A DNA stretch of 64,000 nt. It comes from Dankookia rubra. Lineage in GTDB: Bacteria > Pseudomonadota > Alphaproteobacteria > Acetobacterales > Acetobacteraceae. Numbering within the stretch: the first letter of the stretch is position 1; each line of letters opens with the position of its first letter. Below, piece by piece: positions 48,891-57,088 of the stretch. Position numbers and translations under genes: made by a program. Location of the stretch: the NCBI RefSeq assembly GCF_004355005.1, contig NZ_SMSJ01000016.1, forward strand, positions 50,486 through 114,485, read 5' to 3'. The notes beneath the pieces are model-generated. The model did no database searches. It saw only the letters and a list, made by a program, of their open reading frames with translations, and had not been told where the DNA came from.

Positions 48891-50033
48891 GTGCCATCCG
48901 AGACCCTGGCCCCCGACCTGACCGGCCCCCGTCGTGCGCAGCGGCGCCACGCCGCGCGCACGCTCCGGCTCGGCTGCGTCCAGCTGACCGATGCGGCGCC
49001 GCTGCTGGTCGCCGAGGAACTGGGCCTCTTCGATGCCGTCGGGCTGCGCGTCAGCCTCTCCGTCGAGAGCGCCTGGGCGGCGCTCCGCGACAAGCTGGCC
49101 TTCGGCGCGCTGGATGCGGCGCAGTTGCTGGGGCCGATGCCGATCGCCCTCTCGGCGGGGCTGGACGGCGTCAAGGCGCAGGTCACGGTCAGCGCCGGGC
49201 TCGGTGCCAACGGCAACACGCTCACCATCTCCCGCGCCCTGGCCGCCGAGATCGGCCGCTTCCCCCGGCCGCTGCCGGCCGCCGCCTTCGCCGCCGTGGC
49301 ACGACGGCGCGCCGACGCCGGCCGGCCGGTCACGCTCGGCGTCGTCTTCCCCTATTCGTCGCACAACTACCTCACTCGCTGGTGGCTGGCCTCGGCCGGG
49401 CTCGACCCCGACCGCGACCTGCGGCTGGTGGTGGTCCCGCCCGCGCTCTGCGCGCAGCGGCTGGCGGACGGCGCCATCGACGGCTTTTGCGCCGGCGAGC
49501 CCTGGGGCAGCCACGCGGCGGAACGGGGCGCCGGCACCATCGCGCTCTCCTCCGGCGACATCTGGCCGAACCATCCGGAGAAGGTGCTGGCCTTCGCCGC
49601 CGGCTATGCGCTGCGCGACCCGGAAAGCGCCACCGCCTGCACCGCCGCCACCATCGCCGCGACGCGCTGGCTGGACGAGCCGGAGAACAAGGCGGAGGCG
49701 GTGCACATCCTGCAGCGCCGCATCTTCCCCGATCTCTCCGCCGGCGCGATCGGCGCCGCCTTCGACGGCACCGCCGAAGGGTTCATGCAGGCGGCCCCCT
49801 TGCGCTTCCGCACCGCCACCCTGCCGCGGCGCGAGCAGGCGGGCTGGTGGCTGCGGCAGATGCGCCGCTGGGGCCACATCCCGCCCGGTATCGCCGAGGC
49901 CACCGCCCTCACCCCCTGGCGCCAGGACATCTGGCGGGCCGCCGCCGCCCGCCTGCGGGAGGTCGAGCCCCCCGCCCCCAACCCACCACCCGCCGACCTG
50001 CCACTCGCCCCGATGCCGGAGACCCGCCGATGA
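48891..50033 (+). CDS. nasS: NasS-like cytoplasmic nitrate/nitrite sensor
   Basis: The 380-residue protein belongs to the NrtA/CmpA binding-protein family (RTLRLGCVQLTDAAPLLVA, DGFCAGEPWGSHAAERG, WPNHPEKVLAF) but has no signal peptide, so it should stay in the cytoplasm. That is the mark of NasS, which holds NasT inactive until nitrate or nitrite binds. The GTG at 48891 is chosen because GGAGGT lies 8 bases upstream; a TTG at 48834 would start inside the leader hairpins. Its gene lies behind the leader that NasT should read. The alternative is a second periplasmic receptor with a missed signal, which I think less likely. Confidence 0.75.
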   Translation: MPSETLAPDLTGPRRAQRRHAARTLRLGCVQLTDAAPLLVAEELGLFDAVGLRVSLSVESAWAALRDKLAFGALDAAQLLGPMPIALSAGLDGVKAQVTVSAGLGANGNTLTISRALAAEIGRFPRPLPAAAFAAVARRRADAGRPVTLGVVFPYSSHNYLTRWWLASAGLDPDRDLRLVVVPPALCAQRLADGAIDGFCAGEPWGSHAAERGAGTIALSSGDIWPNHPEKVLAFAAGYALRDPESATACTAATIAATRWLDEPENKAEAVHILQRRIFPDLSAGAIGAAFDGTAEGFMQAAPLRFRTATLPRREQAGWWLRQMRRWGHIPPGIAEATALTPWRQDIWRAAAARLREVEPPAPNPPPADLPLAPMPETRR

Positions 50034-51295
50034 GCCTCACCCGCCGCAACGCCATCGCGGCCACCGCCGCGCTGCTGGCCGTCGCCCGCGCCGCCACCCA
50101 GCGCGGCGCCTTCGCCCAAGCCTCGACCAAGCCCGAGGTGACCAAGGCGACCCTCGGCTACATCGCCCTGACCGATGCCGCGCCGCTGATCATCGCCAGG
50201 GAGAAAGGTCTTTTTGCCAAGCATGGCCTGCCCGATGTCGAGGTCTCGAAGCAGGCCAGCTGGGGCGCGACGCGCGACAACCTGGTGCTGGGCGGCGAGC
50301 GCGGGGGCATCGACGGCGCCCATATCCTGACGCCGCTGCCCTACCTGATGACCACCGGGCGCGTCACGCAGAACAGCCAGCCCGTGCCGATGGTGATCCT
50401 GGCGCGGCTCAACACCAACGGCCAGGCGCTCTCGGTCGCCGAGAAGCACAAGCCGCTGAAGCCGACGGTCGACGCCGCGGCGCTGAGGAAGTCGCTGACG
50501 CCGGAGAGCAAGATCGCGATGACCTTCCGCGGCGGCACCCACGATTTGTGGATCCGCTACTGGCTGGCTGCCGCCGGGATCGACCCGGACAAGGACGTGC
50601 AGACCATCGTCGTGCCGCCGCCCCAGATGGTCGCCAACATGAAGGTCGGCACCATGGACGCCTTCTGCGTCGGCGAGCCCTGGAACGACCAGCTGGTCAA
50701 CCAGAAGATCGGCTTCACCGCCGCCGTCACCGGCGAGCTCTGGCGCGACCATCCGGAGAAGTCGCTCGGCATGCGCGGCGACTGGGTGGAGAAGCACCCG
50801 AACGCCGCCCGCGCCCTGACGGCGGCGGTGATCGAGGCGCAGCGCTGGTGCGACGAGGCCGCCAACAAGGCCGAGATGTGCGCCATCATCGGCAAGCGCG
50901 CCTGGTTCAACGTCCCCGTCGCCGACATCCTGCAGCGCAGCCTCGGCAACATCGACTACGGCGACGGCCGCAAGGTCGAAGGCTCGCCGCTGCTGATGAA
51001 GTTCTGGCGCGACCATGCCAGCTACCCCTTCCCCTCGCATGACCTGTGGTTCCTGACCGAGGACATCCGCTGGGGCGTGCTGCCGGAGGCTACCGATACA
51101 AGGGCGCTCGTTACCCAGGTCAACCGCCAGGCGCTCTGGCGCGAGGCCGCCGAAATGGCCGGGGTGAAGCCCGCCGAGACGCCGAGCGGCACCAGCCGCG
51201 GCCGCGAGGCCTTCTTCGACGGCAAGGTCTTCGACCCCGAGAACCCGGCCGCCTACCTGGCCTCGCTCTCGATCAAGAAGCTCGCGGGGGCCTGA
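50030..51295 (+). CDS. nrtA: Nitrate ABC transporter substrate-binding protein
   Basis: The 421-residue receptor starts MSLTRRNAIAATAALLAVAR, a twin-arginine signal cut near AFAQA, so it is exported folded. Family motifs are TLGYIALTDAAPLIIAREKG, CVGEPWNDQLVNQKIGFTA and WRDHPEKSLGMRGDWVEKHP. Bicarbonate or cyanate receptors are related, but the NasT/NasS context points to nitrate or nitrite. The start overlaps the nasS stop as ATGA. Confidence 0.88.
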   Translation: MSLTRRNAIAATAALLAVARAATQRGAFAQASTKPEVTKATLGYIALTDAAPLIIAREKGLFAKHGLPDVEVSKQASWGATRDNLVLGGERGGIDGAHILTPLPYLMTTGRVTQNSQPVPMVILARLNTNGQALSVAEKHKPLKPTVDAAALRKSLTPESKIAMTFRGGTHDLWIRYWLAAAGIDPDKDVQTIVVPPPQMVANMKVGTMDAFCVGEPWNDQLVNQKIGFTAAVTGELWRDHPEKSLGMRGDWVEKHPNAARALTAAVIEAQRWCDEAANKAEMCAIIGKRAWFNVPVADILQRSLGNIDYGDGRKVEGSPLLMKFWRDHASYPFPSHDLWFLTEDIRWGVLPEATDTRALVTQVNRQALWREAAEMAGVKPAETPSGTSRGREAFFDGKVFDPENPAAYLASLSIKKLAGA

Positions 51296-51296
51296 G

Positions 51297-52160
51297 ATGA
51301 CCGCCGTCTCCACCAAGCCCGCGCCGGCCCCGGCGCAGATGTCCCGGCCGCTGCTGGCCAGGCTGCCGCAGCCGTCGCGCATCACGCCGGTGCTGGCCAG
51401 TGTCATCCCGCCGGTGATGATCCTGGCCGTCTTCCTCGGCCTCTGGGAATTCCTCGCCAGCGGGCCGGCCGCGACGCTGCCGCCGCCCTCCAAGGTCTGG
51501 GCCGACAGCTACGACCTGATCACCGATCCCTTCTTCGACCGCGGCGGGCTCGACAAGGGGCTGTTCTGGCATCTTGCGGCCAGCCTGCAGCGCGTCGCGC
51601 TCGGCTTCGCCATCGCCGGCATCGCCGGCATCCTGACCGGGCTGCTGATCGGCACCTCGCCCTTCGCCATGCGCGGGCTCGACCCGATCTTCCAGGTGCT
51701 GCGCACGGTGCCGCCGCTGGCCTGGCTGCCGCTGAGCCTCGCCGCCTTCCGGGAAGCGCAGCCCAGCGCGATCTTCGTCATCTTCATCACCTCGGTGTGG
51801 CCGATCATCATCAACACCGCGGTCGGCGTCCGCAACGTGCCGCAGGACTACCGCAACGTCGCCGCGGTGATCCGCCTGCGCGGCCCGGCCTTCTTCTGGA
51901 AGATCGTGCTGCCGGCCGCCGCGCCCTACATCTTCACCGGCCTCCGCATCGGCATCGGCCTCTCATGGCTGGCGATCGTCGCCGCCGAGATGCTGATCGG
52001 CGGCGTCGGCATCGGCTTCTTCGTCTGGGATGCCTGGAACAGCTCCAACCTTTCCGACATCATCGTCGCGCTGGTCTATGTCGGCCTGGTCGGCTTCGCG
52101 CTCGACCGGATCGTGGCGCTGGCCGGCCGGCTGGCCACCCGCGGCACCGCGGCGGCATAA
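51297..52160 (+). CDS. nrtB: Nitrate ABC transporter permease
   Basis: The 287-residue membrane protein of the NrtB/SsuC type has about six helices and the ATPase contact loop (VAAVIRLRGPAFFWKIVLP near residue 190). The segment RTVPPLAWLPLSLAAFREAQ is typical of the family. It starts one base after the nrtA stop codon. It presumably works as a homodimer with NrtD. Confidence 0.9.
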   Translation: MTAVSTKPAPAPAQMSRPLLARLPQPSRITPVLASVIPPVMILAVFLGLWEFLASGPAATLPPPSKVWADSYDLITDPFFDRGGLDKGLFWHLAASLQRVALGFAIAGIAGILTGLLIGTSPFAMRGLDPIFQVLRTVPPLAWLPLSLAAFREAQPSAIFVIFITSVWPIIINTAVGVRNVPQDYRNVAAVIRLRGPAFFWKIVLPAAAPYIFTGLRIGIGLSWLAIVAAEMLIGGVGIGFFVWDAWNSSNLSDIIVALVYVGLVGFALDRIVALAGRLATRGTAAA

Positions 52161-52174
52161 CGGGAGACACCGGC

Positions 52175-52969
52175 ATGGACCGCTTCCTCGACATCTCCCG
52201 TCTTTCCATCCAGTTCCCGCGCAGTGCGGTCCCGGTGCTGCGGCAGGTGGACCTGCAGATCGCCCGCGGCGAGTACGTCGCGGTCATCGGCCATTCCGGC
52301 TGCGGCAAGTCGACGCTGCTGAACGTCATCGCCGGGCTGCTGCCGCCCTCCGCCGGGGGCGTGGTGCTGGAAGGAAAGGAGATCGACGGCCCCGGCCCCG
52401 ACCGCGCCGTGGTCTTCCAGAACCACAGCCTGCTGCCCTGGCTGACCTGCTACGAAAACATCCGGCTCGCCGTGGACCAGACCGTCGGCCGCAAGATGTC
52501 GAAGGCCGAGCGGCACGCATGGGTGATGGAGACCCTGGCGCTGGTCCACATGACCCCGGCAAAGGACAAGCGCCCGGCCGAGATCTCCGGCGGCATGAAG
52601 CAGCGCATCGGCATCGCCCGCGCGCTGTCGATGCGGCCCAAGGTGCTGCTGCTGGACGAGCCCTTCGGCGCGCTCGACGCGCTGACCCGCGCCCACCTGC
52701 AGGACCAGGTGATGGAGATCCATGCCGCCCGCGGCACCACCGTGGTGATGATCACCCACGACGTGGACGAGGCCGTGCTGCTGTCGGACCGGATCGTCAT
52801 GCTGACCAACGGCCCGAATGCGACGGTCGGCGAGATCCTCAAGGTCGAACTGCCGCGGCCGCGCAACAGGCTGGCGCTGGCGGCCGACCCGGCCTTCGTC
52901 GCGGCGCGCACGGCGGTGCTGGAATTCCTGCATGCGCGGCATGCCAACCCGGCGATGTCGGCGGCCTGA
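52175..52969 (+). CDS. nrtD: Nitrate ABC transporter ATP-binding protein
   Basis: The 264-residue ATPase has Walker A GHSGCGKST near 41-49, Q-loop VFQNHSLLPWL, signature EISGGMKQRIGIARAL, Walker B VLLLDEPFGALD and switch histidine in MITHDVDEA. NHSLLPWLT is characteristic of NrtC/NrtD. A fused NrtC-like sensor domain is absent; the separate NasS-like protein may take that job. The repeat copy B follows 9 bp after the stop. Confidence 0.91.
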   Translation: MDRFLDISRLSIQFPRSAVPVLRQVDLQIARGEYVAVIGHSGCGKSTLLNVIAGLLPPSAGGVVLEGKEIDGPGPDRAVVFQNHSLLPWLTCYENIRLAVDQTVGRKMSKAERHAWVMETLALVHMTPAKDKRPAEISGGMKQRIGIARALSMRPKVLLLDEPFGALDALTRAHLQDQVMEIHAARGTTVVMITHDVDEAVLLSDRIVMLTNGPNATVGEILKVELPRPRNRLALAADPAFVAARTAVLEFLHARHANPAMSAA

Positions 52970-52978
52970 AGAAAGGCC

Positions 52979-53119
52979 GGAGGAGCAAAGTGTTCTCCCC
53001 CAGGCCCCCTCATCTGTTTCTGCGGGTCGGCACCCGTCGTGTGGCGGGTCCCGACCCACAAAAAGGGATGGAGGGATTGGACGCATGCGTCCCACGGGAG
53101 GAAACACCGTTGCCTCCCC
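52979..53119. repeat. Intergenic hairpin repeat, copy B
   Basis: About 141 bp between nrtD and cysG. It contains the perfect palindrome GGACGCATGCGTCC (53079-53092), CACGGGAGGAAAC with GTTGCCTCCCC, and the GGGTCGGCACCCG and GGCGGGTCCCGACCC blocks. Reverse-complemented, its blocks follow the same order as copy A: GGAGG, CCTCCC, GGACGC, GCGTCC, CCCTCC, GGGTGCC, CCCGC, GAAAC. Confidence 0.7.
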
Positions 53120-53195
53120 AATCTTCCTTCGCACCACGTGTTGCGATCACCGGCCCGCCCGGCCATCTACCGCACCCGAGCCGGAGCCCGCCTGC

Positions 53196-54515
53196 ATGTT
53201 GCACTTCCCCGTCTTCCTCGACCTCAAGGGCCGGGTGGCGCTCGTCCTCGGCACCGGCGAGGTCGCGGAGCGGAAGGCCGCCATCCTGCGGCAGGCCGGG
53301 GCCGAGATCCGCTTCGCCGCGACCTTCGCGCCGGCGCTGCTGGACGGCTGCGCCATCGCCATCGGTGCCGATGCGGCCGACCCCGACTTGCTGGCGCTGG
53401 CCGAGGCCTGCCGCGCGCGGGGCATCCCGGTCAACGTCGTCGACAAGCCCGCGCTCTGCACCGCGCTGATGCCGGCGATCATCGACCGCGAGCCCATGAC
53501 CATCGCCATCTCGACCGGCGGCGCCGCCCCGGTCCTGGCGCGGCAGGTCCGCCAGCGGATCGAGGCGGTGCTGCCGATGGGCCTCGGCCGGGTCGCGGCG
53601 CTCGCGGACCGCTTCAAGTCCGCGGTGCGCCGCCGCCTGCCGGACCTCGTCGCCCGCCGCCGCTTCCTCGACGCGGCGCTGTCCGGCCCGGCCGCCGACC
53701 TCGCCATGGCCGGCCGCGAGGCGGAGGCGGAGGCCGCCTTCGCCCGGGCGCTCGAGGGCGCCGACGCCGCGCCGCCTGGCATCGTGCACCTGGTCGGCGC
53801 CGGGCCAGGCGCCGGCGACCTGCTGACCCTGCGGGCGCTGCGGCTGCTGGGCGAGGCCGACGTCATCGTCCACGACCGGCTCGGCACCGAGGAGGTGCTG
53901 GAGCTCGCCCGGCGCGATGCCGAGCGCATCTTCGTCGGCAAGGCCCGCGCCAACCACTGCATGAAGCAGGAGGAGATCAACGCCCTGCTGGTGCGCCTCG
54001 CCCGCGCGGGCAAGCGCGTCGTGCGCCTGAAGGGCGGCGACCCGCTGGTCTTCGGCCGCGGCGGCGAGGAAGCCGAGGCGCTCGCCGCAGCCGGCATCCC
54101 CTGCGAGGTGGTGCCCGGCGTGACCGCCGCACTGGCCTGCGCCGCCGGCGCCGGCATCCCCCTCACCCACCGCGACGCCGCCCGCGCCGTGACCTTCGTC
54201 ACCGGCCACCGGCGCGACGGCAGCGTCGACGTCTCCGGCCTGGTGCGGCCGGGGCAGACCCTGGCGATCTACATGGGGCTGACCATGCTGCGGGAGATCC
54301 GCGACGGGCTGGTGGCCCAGGGCCTTTCCCCCGCGACGCCGGCCGCGGTGGTGGAGCGCGGCGGCACCGCGCGGCAAAGGGTGCTGCGCGGCACGCTGGA
54401 GACCATCGCGGCCGAGGCGCCGGCCTGGGTCCAGGGTGGCCCGGCCCTGCTGCTGGTGGGCGAGGCGGTGGGCCGCGGTTCCGCCGGCTGGGCGCAGCCG
54501 GCACTGGCGGCCTGA
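53196..54515 (+). CDS. cysG: Siroheme synthase (multifunctional CysG)
   Basis: The 439-residue protein joins an N-terminal dehydrogenase/ferrochelatase (MLHFPVFLDLKGRVALVLG, ISTGGAAPVLARQVR) to a C-terminal uroporphyrinogen-III methyltransferase (GIVHLVGAGPGAGDLLTLRA from about 191; VIVHDRL; RLKGGDPLVFGRGGEEAEAL; VVPGVTAALA). It makes siroheme, the prosthetic group of assimilatory nitrite and sulfite reductases. Its place after the nitrate importer suggests service to nitrite reduction, although no nitrate or nitrite reductase gene is in the window. The start gives the family N-terminus. Confidence 0.94.
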   Translation: MLHFPVFLDLKGRVALVLGTGEVAERKAAILRQAGAEIRFAATFAPALLDGCAIAIGADAADPDLLALAEACRARGIPVNVVDKPALCTALMPAIIDREPMTIAISTGGAAPVLARQVRQRIEAVLPMGLGRVAALADRFKSAVRRRLPDLVARRRFLDAALSGPAADLAMAGREAEAEAAFARALEGADAAPPGIVHLVGAGPGAGDLLTLRALRLLGEADVIVHDRLGTEEVLELARRDAERIFVGKARANHCMKQEEINALLVRLARAGKRVVRLKGGDPLVFGRGGEEAEALAAAGIPCEVVPGVTAALACAAGAGIPLTHRDAARAVTFVTGHRRDGSVDVSGLVRPGQTLAIYMGLTMLREIRDGLVAQGLSPATPAAVVERGGTARQRVLRGTLETIAAEAPAWVQGGPALLLVGEAVGRGSAGWAQPALAA

Positions 54516-54602
54516 CCGCGGGGCGGCGCCGGCCCGACGCGCCCGGCGTCACTTTCGCTCCAGCCTCCGTCCCGGCGCCCGGTTCCCGTGTAAGCCGGAA
54601 CG

Positions 54603-56117
54603 ATGCCGGATCTCGCCGCCGCCCCGGCGGAGCGCACGACCTTCTTCGCCGAGCAGGCCCGGCGCCGCCGCCATGCGCGGCTCTGGGCGCTGCTCTGCCT
54701 CGGCCTGGCCGCCGGCCTCGGCGCGGTGCTCAGCACCATCACCGGGCCGCTGGTGCTGCTGCTGCTGGCGCTCGGCCTGAAGCTGCTGGCCTGGATCGGG
54801 CTGGCGCCCGCGGCGATGCTGGCGGCGCTGCAGGCGCTCGATGCCTGGATCGGCGGCTGCGTCCATGCCTTCTTCCAGGCTCTCGACATCCTCGACGCGC
54901 AGGGAGCCGTCGGCACCCGCGCCGCCATCCCTTCCTTCCTGCACGCGGCGCAGCTCGTCCTGCCGGGGATGCTGCTCGGCGCGCTCATCTGGGCGCGGCT
55001 GGCCGGCTTCCAGCGCCGCAGCGCCGTCGCCGCCGCCGCCGCAGACCTTGCCGCCCGCGCGCCGCGCGAGGCCGATGCGGAGGAACGCCAGCTCGGCAAC
55101 ATCCTGGCCGAGCTCTCGCTCGCCGCGGGCCTGCCGACCCCGCGCCTGCTGCTGGTCGATGCGGCGGAGCCCAATGCCGCGGCCTTCGGCGCCTCCCACC
55201 GCGACGCCGCCATCATCGCCACGCGCGGCCTGCTGGAACGGCTGGACCGGCGGGAGACGCAGGGGGTGGCGGCGCATCTCGTCGGCTCCCTCGGCGGCGG
55301 CGACCTGCGGCTGGCGGCCGCGGTGCAGGCGGTCTTCGGCACGCTCGGCGCCATGGTGCTGGTCTTCGACCTGCCCTTCCGCCGCGCCGCCTGGACCACG
55401 CTCGGCGACCTGGCCCGCGCGGTGCTCGGCCTGCTGCCGGCGGCGCGGGCCGGGCCGCTGACCACCGGCCTCGCCGCCAGCACCGCGCCGGAGTCCATGG
55501 ACCAGATGATCCGGGTGATGAGCCTCGCCGAGCGCTGGCCGCCGCTCGGCGCGCTGCTGGTGGCGCCGCTGCTGCCCTGGATGCTGCTGACCCTGGTGCA
55601 GAAGCTGCTCGTTTCGCTCTGGATGCTCTTCGTCTTCGGCTGGCCGCTCGGCCTGCTCTGGCGGGCGCGGCGCTACCTGGCCGATGCCGTCGCGGTGCAG
55701 CTGCTGCGCGACCCGGAAGCGCTGGCCGGCGCGCTCCGCCGGATCGACGCGGACGGCCTGCCGCCGGGCGGGGCGCTGCAGGAGCTCGGCTTCTTCCACG
55801 CGCCGCAGCACGACGCGGCGAAGGGCTTCCGTGCCAGGGCCAGCATGGTCGCGGCGCTGACGCCGGCGCCGGGCCGGCGCCTGGCGCGCCTGGCCGCGCT
55901 CGGCGCCGGCCCGGCACCGGGCGGCGGCCTCCTTGCCGGGCTGCGCGGCATCGCGGCGCTGCCGGGCTGGAAGGCGGCACTCGTGGTCTTCCTGCTGGCG
56001 CTGCTGGTGCCGCTGTTCGGCGCGCTGGTCGTCATGGTGGGGCTGCTGCTGGCCGGCGCCTCGTTCTTCTCCGTGATGGGCGGGGCCGCCCTCGCCTCCC
56101 TCGTCCTCCGCCTTTGA
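54603..56117 (+). CDS. M48/HtpX-like membrane protein lacking the zinc motif
   Basis: The 504-residue protein has membrane helices near 28-70, 113-133, 243-260 and 310-350, plus C-terminal ones, and the M48 scaffold. Where M48 peptidases read HExxH, this one reads HLVGS at 225-229 (RRETQGVAAHLVGSLGGGDL). The third ligand region RRYLADAVAVQLLRDPEALA near 356 has Arg357 where the zinc-binding glutamate is expected. Both changes argue against peptidase activity. The surrounding segments (PEALAGALRRIDADGLPP) remain M48-like. It lies 11 bp upstream of lemA, a pairing common for M48 proteins. A structural or regulatory pseudo-protease role is inferred. Confidence 0.82.
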   Translation: MPDLAAAPAERTTFFAEQARRRRHARLWALLCLGLAAGLGAVLSTITGPLVLLLLALGLKLLAWIGLAPAAMLAALQALDAWIGGCVHAFFQALDILDAQGAVGTRAAIPSFLHAAQLVLPGMLLGALIWARLAGFQRRSAVAAAAADLAARAPREADAEERQLGNILAELSLAAGLPTPRLLLVDAAEPNAAAFGASHRDAAIIATRGLLERLDRRETQGVAAHLVGSLGGGDLRLAAAVQAVFGTLGAMVLVFDLPFRRAAWTTLGDLARAVLGLLPAARAGPLTTGLAASTAPESMDQMIRVMSLAERWPPLGALLVAPLLPWMLLTLVQKLLVSLWMLFVFGWPLGLLWRARRYLADAVAVQLLRDPEALAGALRRIDADGLPPGGALQELGFFHAPQHDAAKGFRARASMVAALTPAPGRRLARLAALGAGPAPGGGLLAGLRGIAALPGWKAALVVFLLALLVPLFGALVVMVGLLLAGASFFSVMGGAALASLVLRL

Positions 56118-56128
56118 AGGAGCCTGCG

Positions 56129-56680
56129 ATGTCCGCCTGGTGGATCCCCGGGATCGTCGTGCTGCTGCTGGTGCTGCTGGCCTGGCTCTACAACGGGCTG
56201 GTCGCCGCGCGGAATCGCGTGCGCAACGCCTGGGCGCAGATCGACGTGCAGCTGCTGCGGCGCAGCGACCTGATCCCCGGCCTGGTGGAAAGCGCGAAGG
56301 GCTACATGAAGCACGAGAGCGGGATCTTCGACCGCATCCTCGAGGCCCGCCGCGCCGCCACCGCCGCCGGCGCCGACATCCCCGCCCGCGCCGCGGCCGA
56401 GGCCGCGCTGGGCCGCCAGGTGCAGGGGCTGCTGGCCCTGGCCGAGGCGGTGCCCGAGCTGCGCGCCAGCGACACCATGACGGCGCTGCAGGAGGAGCTG
56501 GCGACCACCGAGAACCGCATCGCCTTCGCCCGGCAGTTCTTCAACGACGCCGTGCAGGACTACAACACCCGCATCCAGACGGTGCCGGGCAACCTGCTCG
56601 CCGGACCCTTCGGCTTCGCGCCGGAGCGGTTCTTCGAGGTGCCGGCGGAGGCCAGGGCGAAGCCGGTGGTGAGCTTCTGA
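56129..56680 (+). CDS. lemA: LemA-family protein
   Basis: The 183-residue protein has an N-terminal membrane helix (WIPGIVVLLLVLLAWLYNGL) and the LemA helical bundle with VAARNRVRNAWAQIDVQLL, RSDLIPGLVESAKGYMKHES and the conserved end TVPGNLLAGPFGFAPERFFE. LemA proteins are found with M48/HtpX membrane peptidases; their function is not settled. Here the upstream partner is catalytically degenerate. Confidence 0.92.
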   Translation: MSAWWIPGIVVLLLVLLAWLYNGLVAARNRVRNAWAQIDVQLLRRSDLIPGLVESAKGYMKHESGIFDRILEARRAATAAGADIPARAAAEAALGRQVQGLLALAEAVPELRASDTMTALQEELATTENRIAFARQFFNDAVQDYNTRIQTVPGNLLAGPFGFAPERFFEVPAEARAKPVVSF

Positions 56681-56689
56681 GGGCAGGAT

Positions 56690-56827
56690 CGGGCGGCAAG
56701 TCCACTCCCTCCGCGAACCCCTCCCTGCCTTGCTGCGGGCCGGCTGGCGCCACGCGGAGGGTGCCGGGCGCGCCGGAACGGGTCAGGGGTCGGACGCCCG
56801 CGTCCCACGGGAAAATGCCGTCTTCCC
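56690..56827. repeat. Intergenic hairpin repeat, copy C (diverged)
   Basis: About 138 bp after lemA. It shares with copy B, in the same orientation, GGACGCCCGCGTCCCACGGG next to ATGCCGTCTTCCC, and CTGCGGGCCGGCTGGCG ahead of it. It is less regular than copies A and B. It fills the first part of the 408-bp gap 56681-57088. Confidence 0.6.
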
Positions 56828-56884
56828 GGCCGTTCCGGACATACCCCGTCCCGGCCCGGGATTTTACTCTTCAACCTCAATTCG

Positions 56885-56984
56885 CCTCAACCTCGCTCAA
56901 GAAAGTTGAGGCCGATCCGGCCGGGATCGGCGCCAGGCCCGGGCCAACCCGGGCCCGGCGCGATCCCGGCTTGAGGATTTGAGG
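56885..56984. repeat. Nested inverted repeat (large cruciform) between convergent genes
   Basis: Outer arms CCTCAACCTCGCTCAAG (56885-56901) and CTTGAGGATTTGAGG (56970-56984) are imperfect partners. Inside, CCGGGATCGGCGCC (56921-56934) pairs with GGCGCGATCCCGG (56957-56969). The core GGCCCGGG/CCCGGGCC (56936-56955) closes on CCAA. It lies between lemA (+) and the RidA-like gene (-), so it could end both messages. The rest of the gap to 57088 shows nothing else I can support. Confidence 0.65.
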
Positions 56985-57088
56985 ATTTCAGCTTTTCAAA
57001 CCCGCCCTCGCCCCGCCCGGGCATGGCGGGGCCGTTGACCATATTCCTATACGCCGCAATGCCCGGAACCGCAACGGAATCCCGTCCC

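Noticed and set aside
53039-56680. A 1213-codon plus-strand frame
   Set aside because: Only its last part is real (lemA). The rest is an out-of-frame reading of cysG and the M48-like gene.
43372-56827. CRISPR array from the repeated hairpins
   Set aside because: Copies are kilobases apart, differ in sequence, and have no regular spacers or cas genes.
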